From Bidens hawaiensis (Eukaryota > Streptophyta > Magnoliopsida > Asterales > Asteraceae), in the NCBI GenBank assembly GCA_021521415.1, contig JAIQDT010001095.1:371501-435500 (forward strand): DNA of 64,000 nucleotides, given 5' to 3'. Under the pieces are notes generated by a model, which saw only the letters and a program-made list of their open reading frames with translations, was not told where the DNA came from and made no database searches. The position numbers and the translations under genes were made by a program. Position 1 is the stretch's first letter. Every line of letters starts with the position of its first letter. Shown piece by piece: positions 34,058 through 45,800 of this stretch.

Positions 34058-37000
34058 ATACGTATATTCAAGTATGTGAAGGTAATGTATGTTTGCCTAA
34101 TTAACTAGAACTAACCTAGCGTGGCTGACTTTTAGTATCCACGAATGTAAATAAGCTAAGGCAGCTAGCTTAAGGATGGCATATGGCATTGCATTGGACT
34201 GAAAAGGATGGCATCTTGACAAGAATGTTATGATGTTATATTCCGTTATGCTTTTATTTTGCTAGACAATTTCGAATGATTTTAAGACGAGTGTTGGAAT
34301 GCTATGTAATATATGGTTGACTTATTAAATTCCGCGAAAAGTTTTAATTCACTGTGATATTTAGAACTGTGTTTAAGAGTAAATCCTACACCAATGTAGG
34401 GCTCCGAGACAGGGACCTTGCATAAAATAAGAAAAGGAAAACAAGTCAATCTCATAAAAAGAAACGACCATATCTTATTTTAAAATTTAAAACCCATATC
34501 TTTTGATAAAACAAGTTTAATAAGTTTTGCTTAATCTACAACAACTAATTGCTTTTTTATAAACTTCATGTCTTTTATTTAACTAATATTATCTATTTAA
34601 TAATTTAAATTAATGACTTTGAGACAGTCAATGAAAAATGAGAAATAGTTTAATAATTGTATAATGATTGAAGAAAGATAAATAAATGAAAGACTAAAAT
34701 ATCCTTATAATATTTTAAAGAAATAGTAATGTGTTTTAATTTGGTTCATACAGTAAGTTCTTAAGTTTTTAAAACTTAAAAGGGTTTATAAATGAAATCA
34801 ATCATATATATATATATATATATAATTGTGAAGTGGTTTTTGTAGATGAAATTAAATATGAATAAAAAACTAGAGGATGAGAGAGAAATAAAATTTTAAA
34901 ATGACTGGAAGGGTATTTTGGTAAGTTATCTTTCAACCATCTTTTTTATATATAATAGATTAAATTAAAGCTAAATACTATTCAAAAAAGTATATTTATT
35001 TTCATAAATATTTGTTATTTATTTTAGATACATAGTAGGGGTGAGCACGGTTCGGTTCGGTTTGGTTATTGGGTGAAACCCAAACCTAAACCTAAGCTAT
35101 CGGTTATTTTAGAATATCAACCAATCGGTTTTCGGTTATTTGATTATTCGATTATTCGGTTTAGGTTATTTTCGCTTTTTTTATTGTGAGTAGACATTAC
35201 AAAAAAATAGAATTCAAAAAAATAGAGTACCTCATACATATTGAATTCAAAATACAAAAATAGGCACGTTTTATGTTGAACCAAACAAATACAAAATTGT
35301 TTGAGTGGTAGAGTTTAAAAAACGTTCTTAATAAAAAAAACTAAAGGTTTCCCAAATCTTCATTCATTGTCTTATTCATCTTCAAAGTTTAGACTCAATC
35401 TTGATCATCTTCATGATCTTCATTACCATCAATAGTGGATTCTTTTGGTGTTTTGTTTCTGGTCATAACATCTTAAAAAATACGTAGAAAACATAGGTTC
35501 AATTAATCGGTTCGGTTCGGTTTTTTCGGTTTTTTTAAAATGAATAACCTAACCTAAACCCAAAAATCGGTTTTTCGAAAAACTAAAAAATTAACCGTCG
35601 GTTAATGCTTCGGTTCGGTTTTTTCGATTATTCGGTTTTGGTTCGGTTAATTCAGTTTTATGCACACCCCCTAATACATAGTAAGCAACAAGATTAAGAA
35701 AAAGAAAATGATTAATAAGCAAATATGATAATGTCTAATATAGTTCATGGTACATATTGTGAAAAAATAAATAAGTTACACTAACAATATAAGTTACCCA
35801 AATTACAAAAATTACCCAAATTACAAAAGTACACAAATTAGCCAAATTACATTAATTACCCAACCACGAAATACACAAAATTAAATAAATTACCAATTAC
35901 TTATACTAAACAAGGTGTATATATATATATATTACACAAAATACACAAGTATTCAAATTCTCAAAATACAGAAAATATACAATACACAAATTACATATAT
36001 CAAACATACAAATTACATAAGTAACATATAAAACACATTTGCATTTCAAGCATGATATGAGAGTGACAACCACTGGTAGTACTTATAACGTAAATGAGTT
36101 ACATGTCTTCCCTTCATAGAATATGCCTCTATCAAAATTTAAAAATGAAAACATATTAGAAGTTTAATCATTGTAATACTCAACATATTAAAAAATTCTT
36201 GTGGGTTAAAAAAATTCTTTTAACATAGAGAGTAAAGAGGAGTTAAATTTTAAGCTAAAACATAAATATTTTAAATAGATAACTTTAAAATTGTGAGATC
36301 ATGTACATTTAAAGCACAATAAAAAATATGATAACTAAAAAATGAATTACTGATCTTGAAAACGAAAATGATGATAAGAGAGAGAAATTGGAAGAGAGTT
36401 ATTAATTTGATAGATGATTTGTTTGGAACAGAGAGAAAAATCAATTTAGCATAATAACTTGTTTTGTTTATTGAGTTAATGATATGTTCTTAATTTGATC
36501 CATACAATTGTTTTTAAAGTTTTTAAAACTAGGATGGGTTCTAAAATGACATCACTAACTCCAACCCCGTTCGTTAGGGGTTTCACTTACATAGAATATG
36601 ATCTGGTTAGGGTTAGTTAATTCATACTTATAAATGTTACATAGTTAGTCATGCATAGTTAAGGAAGGGTGTTATAATTAACTCTGAGAGAAACAAGATC
36701 CATGTGAGTTTCTAGTCCCACTTTCTTGTTTTTTTTGGGTTGTGAGCATACTCGATGCGATTAGTTAATACACGTACCTAAAGTGGTAAGTGTATGATAG
36801 GTGTATTTTTTATGAATGATATATGGATAGGATAGAAACGGTTAGGAGTATGTATGTAAGTATATATATGTAAAGAACTGCATGTATGGTTGTATGGTTA
36901 AAGGGTTTCAGACCCTAATAATATCTGCGAATATTAAAGGGTTGCAGAACATAATAATATAAACGAATGTTATAGAGTGAAGGACTCTTTAAAACATAAA

Positions 37001-37457
37001 ATGATTATGTACGTACCAACTGATGAAAGTAAGTTAAAATAATGAAAGTATACATGTATGAATGTGTGAAAGGAAGGTAAATAAGTTAAGTATATAATAT
37101 GTATCTTCGGTTACGTGTATGTAAGTATGTGTAAGTAACGTATGTTGCCTGATTAACTAAAAACCACTCAACGTAGCTGACTTTTAGTGCGTGCGCAGGA
37201 AAATAGGTTAAAATAGTTGGCTTGAAAGGGACACATGACATTGGACTGAAGTGGCTGGCATATTGAGAAGAATGTTATGATGTTTTACGTTATGTTTTAA
37301 TACAAGTGTTTGAATGTTATGATGGGATTTAGATGATCATGTAATATATGGTTGAAGTTTAATGTTTCCGTGAAATTTTTAATCTTTCTGATATTTAGAA
37401 CTATGTTTATGAGTAAATTCAACACCCAATGTAGGGCACCGAGCTCGGGGCGTTACA
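34058..37457 (+). repeat. Unit C LTR-like non-coding repeat, containing a hAT-type MITE
   Basis: Third copy of the LTR-like repeat, from the junction at GTATGATA|TACG to GGGGCGTTACA at 37457. Removing the 646 bp of MITE plus target duplication at 35036-35681 gives a unit length (34058 to 38219) of about 3.52 kb, against about 3.55 kb for unit B. Its second LTR-like block is about 36572-37457. It ends about 450 bp upstream of the intact MADS start codon. Confidence 0.75.
35036..35673. mobile_element. hAT-type MITE with 8-bp target duplication
   Basis: It begins TAGGGGTGAGCAC and ends TGCACACCCCCTA (inverted), flanked by ATACATAG at 35028-35035 and 35674-35681. The other two copies of the repeat have this site empty. 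Subterminal regions are CGGTTCGGTT-rich on both sides. No transposase is encoded. TIR and 8-bp duplication fit the hAT superfamily. Confidence 0.85.
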
Positions 37458-37903
37458 TGAGTGCGTTTTTTCTTCTTTTTTTTGTTTTATGTATGCAATC
37501 ATGTGCTTTTTTTGTGTGTGCCTAGTGCCTAGGTGATCCTTTTGCGCCTTGAGCACCGTTTTTTTCTTTTTTGTGTTAGGAACAAGGTTGTCTGCTTTTT
37601 GTTTGCGCAATTGTGCCAAGCTTCTAGATGATCAATGCGCATCTTGAGTGCACCATGGGTGCACTCTACGCATTTGACCACAAAGCTTACTAGCTATGTA
37701 TAACATTTATTTTTGCCAAGTGACACAGATGGGCACCGCTACCTTTCTCTCTCTCATACGTTATTTTGCCTAGCCCCGACAAAAGTCATTTAATTTCTTC
37801 ATATATATATTCATCACCTTCACCTCTTTCTTTCTCACTTCTTCCTCTTATACCCCAGAAAACAAATATCATCGGTGCAAATTGTTCGTTTTCCGATCAA
37901 ATA
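37458..37903 (+). promoter_or_regulatory. Promoter and 5' UTR region of the intact MADS-box gene
   Basis: It lies between the LTR-like repeat and the start codon. A TATA-like CATATATATATTCATC is at about 37800, roughly 100 bp before the ATG, followed by a CT-rich leader. I saw no perfect CArG box (CC-A/T6-GG). The upstream edge is the end of the LTR-like block, which may contribute enhancer sequence; that is conjecture. Confidence 0.5.
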
Positions 37904-40900
37904 ATGGGGAGGGCTAAACTACCGATTAAGAAAATTGAAAACTCAACAAATCGGCAAGTGACGTTTTCAAAAAGAAGAAATGGGATCATCAAGAAAGCTT
38001 ATGAGCTATCTGTATTGTGTGACGTGGATGTAGCATTGATAATGTTTTCCCCCGCAGGAAAACCTAGCACTTATGCAGGAAAGGGAAGGTAAATAAATAA
38101 ATTACCCCCCCCCCTCCCTTTCTCTCTCTCTCTTTCTCCACAATTGATTCACATTATTTTGAACTGTTGCGTTTAAGAATTATTGATTACTTACCTTAAT
38201 TTCGATTTGGATGTATGATAGCATTGAAGAAATTATGTCGCGATATGTTAATCTTCCGGGTCATGAAAGGGGAAGGTATTCATTAGTGTTAATGCTTCTA
38301 GTAAATTATTAGGTATTAAATTATTAATGATTCTACTCTAATTTTTATTTTTGTCATTGTTCTTCATGTTCATTCTGGATCCATCTTGGTGAATATAAAA
38401 CTTACTAAAGATTGCAAAACAGAGAGGTACATATTTTACCCAGGCAGCCTTCATAAAAAAATTAAAAACTGCAAAACGATGTATCTATAAAAAACACATG
38501 TTGGTTCAAGTTAAATTAATTAACGCTTATCTGTATGTGTCTTTAGTATCTCGAAAGAGCTCTCGGAAAGTTAGAAAGAGATGCACAAGATCGCCAAGTT
38601 CAGATCCAAGTCAGGTTGTTAATTATTTATTTAATTCACTATTAACTATATTTATTTTTTATTGTTCACCTTTTTGTGTTTCTATTTTTAGTTATGGTAT
38701 TTTGATTTTAATTTAATGTTGGTTTTGTTTCACAAAAGGTCAATAACATAAAAAAAACCGATACTTTCGTGTTTTATACGAAAATTCAAAACTTATAATA
38801 GATACATAAAAAAGTCCCTCAATTTAATTTTAGTACACTAGAGTTACTAAATTTATTAATAATAAAGGAAATAGTTCCTCAAACTAGTTTTTGAATATTA
38901 AATTCCCTTAACTTGTCTAACAAACACATAGTTTATACAATAAAGACTCTATACCTCTTTAGTTATTCAAAATAAGATTATTTTTGGTGCAAAAGCGTTT
39001 AATGTCACTTTATAAATTCTGATAAATTTAAGGGGTAACAATTCTTTTTTTTTTTTTAAAGTAAAAAAAAAATATTTTGCACAAGTTTATGCATCCTAAA
39101 CAAGTTTACAGCCTTCATACAAACCTAGACCTTTTCATGCCAAATAAAATAAGTACGTTTGTTTTTTTTATGGTATTTACTAATTTATTCTTTCGCAAAA
39201 GCATGAGTTTAACTAATTTGTTCTTTTTGGTTTCGTTAGCAGCTCAGCAAGTGAGGATTCACAACTTGAGGTAGACAATCCCAATCTGAAACTTATTAAA
39301 TCAACAATAATAAATCCTTCAAATCTTTTAACTATATATTACTTTTTGACAGGAACTTCAACAAGAAACCGCCCACTGCAAGTCCTATATAGCAGAACTG
39401 GAGAAACAGATTAAGTATATATGTCTTTTTAGAACTGTTTTTAAATTATCATTGATATAAAACTTTATATATAATTAAATACATTGAAACCGAATTCAAT
39501 AGGGTATATCAAGGTGACCCTTCTGAAATTTCAACATTGAGTGAGGCTGAGTACCGCGAACGAATCCTTGAGGAGACTTTAAAGCATGTTTGTGCTCGCA
39601 AGGTACACTACATGCTCTACATGTTTTAATATTAATTCAAAATCATATACCATAGTTAACAAACATAATAATAATCAGAATTTTCTTTCATTTGTTTAGC
39701 GAGCTTTGAAGAAATTCAACAATGCGGATGCGCAGTCAAGTTCACGAGTTCGTCTTACAAATTACATATTACATTTGTAATGTCTTTTAGTTTGTTTACT
39801 TTTTCACATATTTTTTTTTCTGTATAGGCTGTTGCGTTACCTCTCATGCCGGTAAACAACATGGTACAGTCAAGTTCACAGGTTCGTCTTACAATTTACA
39901 GATTACATTTTTAATGTCTTTTGGTTTGTTAACTTTGTCACGTATTGTTTTTTTGTGTAGGCTGTTGGTTTACCTCTCATGCCGGCAAACAACATGGTAC
40001 AGCTAAGTTCACAGGTTCGTCTTATAAGTTACAGATTACACTTTTAACGTCTTTTAGTTTGTTCTATTTTTCACATATTGTTTTTATGTATAGGCTGTTG
40101 ATTTACCTCTCATGCCGGTAAACAACAACATAGTACATCCTAGTTCAAAGGTTCGTCTTACAAATTACATATTACATTTTTAATGTCTTTTAGTTTGTTC
40201 ACTTTCACATATTGTTTATCTATATAGGTTGTTGCTTTACCTCTTATGCCGGTAAACAACAACATGGTACAACCAAGTTCACAGGTTCGTCTTACAAATT
40301 ACAAATTAAAATTTTAATGTCTTTTAGTTTGTTCACTTTATCGCATACTGTTTTTCTATATAGGCTGTTGCTTTATCTCTTATGCCGGTAAACAACAACA
40401 TGGTAAAGCCAAGTTCACAGGTTCGTCTTACAAATTACATATTACATTTTTAATGTCTTTTAGTTTGTTCACTTTGCCACATATTGTTTCTCTGTATAGG
40501 CTGTTGCTTTACCTCTTACACCGGTAAACAACAACGTGGTCGTGTCAAACCCTGGCATTATCTTTGACTGGCTTCCACCAAGAGAGCCACAAGTACAAAT
40601 TGTGAATTTCCTGAACTTCGGTGGGCTTCTCTCTCCGAGGTAATTATGAATACATTATACATGTATTGTGATTGGTTGTATAGAGCATGCGTGTGTTATT
40701 AGATAAAATTGTAATCTTTCTAGTGTGTTTTGTGCAGACAAAATGAACATGTGACCCCCAGTGCTGTGATTGAGTCTGAGAATAACGTGAATGTGAGTGT
40801 TAATGTTCAACAAACTGAGTTTGGACTAGAGTATGAGAATAATGTGAATGTGAGTGTTAATGTTCAACGAGCTGAGTTTGGACAAATGCTTGATATGAAC

Positions 40901-41090
40901 CTTTCCCCTTGGGCACCATCTTATCCAACTGGTATGCCTGTTAACAAAACAAATATTTATGGTATTGTTAATTTTATTATTTTAGTATGATGTTACATAA
41001 TGGATAATGGTGTTGTGTTTGGTAGGGAATTTGGAGATTGGGATGCCGCATGCTGCAGAACGTGTGTTCAACGAGGCTTTCCTGCCTTAG
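37904..41090 (+). CDS. MIKC*-type MADS-box transcription factor, AGL104-like (S clade), 16 exons
   Basis: Predicted exons: 37904-38088, 38222-38275, 38411-38426, 38547-38614, 39240-39270, 39353-39414, 39503-39602, 39700-39747, 39828-39881, 39961-40014, 40094-40150, 40228-40284, 40364-40420, 40500-40639, 40738-40931, 41026-41090. All have GT-AG borders and compatible phases: 1242 bases, 413 residues, no internal stop. Residues 1-61 are the MADS domain. An I/K-like coiled region follows, with GHERGRLQNREYLERALG and [18 protein letters not shown]. The C-terminus has [16 protein letters not shown] and [19 protein letters not shown]. These motifs are typical of AGL104/AGL66-like MIKC* proteins, nuclear DNA-binding factors that form S/P-clade heterodimers in pollen (family knowledge). 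Exon 3 is only 16 nt. Exons 9-13 are a tandem exon array. It appears functional; expression untested. Confidence 0.85.
39748..40556 (+). repeat. Tandem exon-intron array inside the MADS-box gene
   Basis: Six units start at 39828, 39961, 40094, 40228, 40364 and 40500 (period 133-136 bp). Each has a phase-0 coding part beginning GCTGTTG or GTTGTTG and an intron of 77-80 bases with GTTCGTCTTACA at its 5' end and a GTATAG-, GTGTAG- or ATATAG-like 3' end. Peptides: [93 protein letters not shown], and [19 protein letters not shown], the last fused to the conserved downstream exon. The intron before the first unit (39748-39827) belongs to the same series. Skipping any copy would keep the frame. Confidence 0.9.
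40778..40891 (+). repeat. In-frame 57-bp duplication in exon 15 of the MADS-box gene
   Basis: Two tandem copies start at 40778 and 40835. They encode [19 protein letters not shown] and [19 protein letters not shown]. The duplication sits just before the conserved FGQ...NLSPW motif. Confidence 0.85.
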
Positions 41091-42890
41091 TTTTTATATC
41101 ATAAAGTCTAAAGTGTTGGGTTTTCGTTTTGTGTTAATGTTTATGTAAGACTTGTCGTGTTTGTGTTTGAATTTTTTGTGTAAGACTTGTCGTGTTTGTG
41201 TTTTTCATGTCATGTTGGATGATGAACGGTAAGTTGGATGTGTGCTATGTTATATGGCTTGTGTGGTTGATTTGAATGATGCTTGAATGGAAACCATATA
41301 TTATTGTTTAGCCAGTTGCAACAGAGACGAGATTGCTCCTGTTGCTTTGATGTTTTATCATGCAACTGCTGAAAAAGAGAATATTACTGTTTGCCTCCCT
41401 GGAATATATCGTCGCGAGATGGATTGACCACTGAAAAAGAATTTGCGCATGTTATACCATTGTATTTCTCTGACGGGTTTTTTTTGACTCCTACCGTCAG
41501 TTGACCAAGCGTTGACTGTTGAATGGTAAGGGTAATTTAGTAATCTTCTTCTAGTAAATAATAAATATAATAATAATAGTAATAATATATTAGTAATAGG
41601 TTAATATTAATAATAATAATAGTAATAATAATAATCATATTATTATTATGATATTCATAATAGCAGCTCGAATTTATTCAACATCTTATTCATCATATTC
41701 AACAACCTCCCAGATTCAAGAATTTATTCAACAATAGTAACAATAGTAATCTTCATCTTCATATTATTGAACTAAGTTAACAGTAATCATCATCATCAAG
41801 CCGCTCACCCTCCACGATCGCACCTCCACCCCCCGTAGCACCCTCCACGTCGCACCCATTTCCCGCCGCACCCCTCTCCCGTCTGTCTATCCATGAAGAG
41901 TTTCACAGCGACAATGTGGAGATCCGGTGATGATTCCGATGAAGCGGTGACGCCGGTTTTTTTTGGCGTTTATTGTTTTTCCGGCGACCAGCTCCGACGA
42001 CGGCTGCTGTCTCTTTCTCCACCGTCCTTGAAAGATGCCGACACCGTCAACGGCGTCGTTTCGACCAACGGCAGCCGTATATTAGCGTCACCGCCTGTTA
42101 CATCGTCCATCACTCTGATTAGAGCTAGGGTTTGTAAAACATACAGTAGGAGTAGATGTGTATAGGATGGAGACAGTGTGTGTGTGTGCGTGTGTCAACT
42201 ACTTGAAGAAGAATGGAATGGTTGCTTTCTCTTTCTCTATATTGGAATTGAAATCATCTCAGAGATCTGAAGTGGGTCTCTCTCTAAATGTATGTTGTAT
42301 GTCAGTATGATTTTTTATAATTGGTGAAGATGGGTTGGTTTATGAATTGACGAAGATGGGTTGGTTTGGAGGAATTGGTGAAGATAAAAATGGAGATAAA
42401 GATGGATGAATTAAAACTTAGGAACCCTAATTATAATTGACGAAAATGAAGTGATAAAAGTGGTTGGTTGTTCGTTCGTTGGTGGTATACCGCGTACGCC
42501 GGAGATACAAATAGACACGGATATTATAACTCCGTAGTACGTAATCGTTTGGTGCTCACGGTGAGCATGTATCGGTTATGCTGACATGCAAAAGGATATT
42601 GAAATCAAGCATATTAAAACATTAATCTTTGTTGAGAAAGATCTATATGTCAGTTGGTGACAAGGATTATAAAACATATTTAAACGTTAACCGACGTCAG
42701 GATAAGCCCATATGTTATTATATTTGTGGGACATATATACTAGATACTGGTATGTTTAATATGTATGATAATATTTGGTGTGTATGTGTACATGCTGTTA
42801 TGATTGAGCTGGTAACGAGTTATACGGTGAGATTAATATTGATTACTGCGTACGGGATGGGTACGGTAGAATGACATAAAAAGAGTAACT
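41091..42890. other. MADS gene 3' flank and intergenic sequence
   Basis: 41091-41290 is probably 3' UTR/terminator, with two copies of GTAAGACTTGTCGTGTTTGTGTTT (given here only as about 41145 and 41182). An AAT/ATA trinucleotide microsatellite lies at about 41562-41655. 41800-42165 is conspicuously GC-rich and has a 90-codon open frame (41893-42165) beginning MKSFTATMWRSGDDSDEAV; no family was recognised, and it may be a gene fragment or chance. 42170-42890 has no visible gene. Confidence 0.4.
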
Positions 42891-45800
42891 CCAATGATGG
42901 AGATTGATATGATTCAGTTGATTGCTCAAAGATAGCAGATGATGATACCGAATGTCGTATCACAGATCACTGCTAGTGTTGATGCAAATGTGATCACAGA
43001 ATTATAGATCGAGCAATCACATGATTATGAATATTTCAATTCTTAGTGTTATTACTAAGAGTGATAATGTCTCACCGAATACTATTATGACTACAAGTAT
43101 TAGTTATAAACTAAACATGAATAGTAGTCGTAATGGGTTAGATCCGGTATGAAGGATATGTTTGTTGGTGGTGTTAAGGAAATTATTAATCGGTTACTGA
43201 TGGTAAAGGGAGGAATAGAATAGCGAGTGGATAGAAAAGATCGAAATGGTTAAGGATATTGGTAAGAGTCTAGAACGTTGTGTAGCGAAATATGCTACAG
43301 ATATGTTGGTAGATTATGTTGTATCGTGATGGAACACGATGGTACAAAATTATAGTTAGAAAATTATTACTCAGACGATATGGTCAGAATTTAAAATTCT
43401 TGTGCTAGAGCACTTCTATTCGAGTAATTAAGTTCAGAGATTGGAAACTGAGCTATGGAGGATAGAAATGTTGTGTGCTGATCACTTAGAACACGCTAAT
43501 CGTTTGAAGGAAATTGTCATGTCTGGTAACATGACTAATTACTCCTGAAACTATGCGAAGTGAGCGCTATATTGGGTACTAACTCCATCGACAAGGAGTA
43601 TAGTCAATCCTGTAAAATATACAACATTTGGAATGGTTGGGTCACAAGCCAGCATTGATATATTTGACGCTATGGGAAGCGGACTGGAAGGACGTTAGGT
43701 GAGACGTCGAGTGTTAAAGAAGAGAAATGATAAAGGTATAGTGCAAGATAGGCTTTTGAATAAGTAGGTAGGTCCTACAACCCAGAATTATACTAAGACT
43801 AGTTCTGGTGTGAAAACATGAACCGCATGAAGGGTCCTTCCCTAAGTGTGGAAAATATAGTTATCGGCAGAAAGAAGAATGTCGAGTGATAGTAGGTCAC
43901 AGGTATGGTAAAGATGGACGTAATGCCCCAATTGTAGAACCAATTGAAGCCATGTGAACCGGCAACCCCAACCCATTCGTGTATAACCACTCCGAACCCA
44001 ACAGCTTCAATAACAATCCATCCAAAGAAATCAAATTATGCCAAACAGTTGTGCTTGCTATGAATGTGGCAGTACAGAACGTTTCAAGAGAAATTGCCCA
44101 AGGTTGAACCAAGGTGTCGTTGGAAGACGAACCTCATGACAAGCATCAACCTCTGATCAAGCAAGGAGCCGTACTTTTGTGAGAAATTCGAATAAAGCAC
44201 GTCATGATCCAAAGGTGATATCAAGTATGTTGTAGTTTAAAATCAATAGGCTTCAGTGATATTTTTACGGTCGTCGATAGAAGTTAGTTCCTGTTAACCT
44301 CCTACCCTTTGGAAAGATACCGATTAGTGAAACTATAGAACCCTATACTGTAGAATCGCTAACGGTAAATCCCTAATGGTTAACTAAATTGTTCGGAATT
44401 ATCCTATTATTCTGAACGATTAACCTTTCCTTATTGACCTACGACCAGTAAAGTAAAGAAGTTTTGACGTAATAGTTAGCATGAATTGGCTAACTCAACA
44501 TGAAGCTGAAATCAAATATGAAAAGAAGATGACAAGAAGCTCTCTTTCGGACGATGAAGCGATTAGATATAGAGAAAAGTATTTAAAGGAAAACATATAG
44601 AAGATGTTTCGGTGATACGAAAATATCCAGAAGTTTTCCCAAAAGAACTTCCTGGATTACCGCCAACCCGACGGGTCGAATTCAGAATCGATTTAATACC
44701 TCAAGCTGGCCCTGTTGCTAAAGCATCCTACCGACTTGCACCAACTGAAATGCAAGAATTATTGGATAAGGTTTTATACGACCTAGTTAGTCACCATGGG
44801 GTGCACCAGTGTTAGTTGGGAAATGAAGGACGGAAGTGTTAGGATATGTATTGATTAGGGAGAATTGAATAAAGTGACGATCAAGAATAGGTATTCACTT
44901 CTTCGAAGTAAATAATCTGTTTAACCAACTGCAAGGGGCGATTTATTTTTAGAAAATTGATCTTAGATATAGTTATCACCAAATGAAAAATCCAAGAGGA
45001 GGACGTTGCAACAACAGCGTTTCGGACTCGCTACGGCCATTATGAATTCTTATTCATGCCGTTTGGGTTAACAAATGCGCCGGCAGTGTTCATGGACCTC
45101 ATGTACCGAGTCTGTAAACTTTATTTTGACAAATTTGTCATAGCATTCATTGATGATATTTTGATATATTTGCAACGTAAAGAAGAGCACGAACGACATT
45201 TAAGGAAAATTATGGAAGTGTTAAAGCAAGAGGAGTTGTACGCGAAGTTTTCGAAAGGTGATTTTGAATACAGAAAGCATAATCCCTTGGTCATGTTGTA
45301 AAGCAACAAGGATTTCACATAGATCCAAATAAGATAGAAACCATTAAAATTGGCAGTCACCCAATGCGCCCAAAGAAATGCGTCAATTTAGGACTAGCCA
45401 GAGACTATCAGCGGTTTATTGAAGAACTTTTAGCATTACCCAACTCATAATCCTTTGTACGACACAAATGTACAAATTTTATAGATGATAAGAGACCGCA
45501 GTCTCATATTCAACGAAGATGGGACGAGTTGTTAAGCGCATCCGTTATCACCCCGGCAAGGCTAACGTGGTAGCCGATGCCTTGAGTAGGAAAGATCGGG
45601 TTAAGCCATTGCGAGTGCGAGCGCTGGGGGTGATAGTCCAGTCGAACCTTTCGGACCTGATTCGAGTCGCTCAATGTGAGGCGTTGAAAGAGGAACAATT
45701 GGAAAAGGAGAAACTTTACGGCAATGAGAAGAATTTCGAACAGCGCGTGGACGAAATTCCTCATTTCAAAAATCGGATTTGGATCCCGACCCTCCATGAC

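Noticed and set aside
37458..37903. CArG-box autoregulation of the MADS gene
   Set aside because: No perfect CC(A/T)6GG site was found by eye in the proximal promoter.
30197..38088. Three separate complete MADS genes
   Set aside because: Only exon 1 is duplicated in the first two copies; intron 1 runs straight into the LTR-like repeat and no exon 2 follows.
42629..42874. 81-codon plus-strand frame
   Set aside because: It lies just upstream of the decayed gypsy gag and has no recognisable motif; probably chance.
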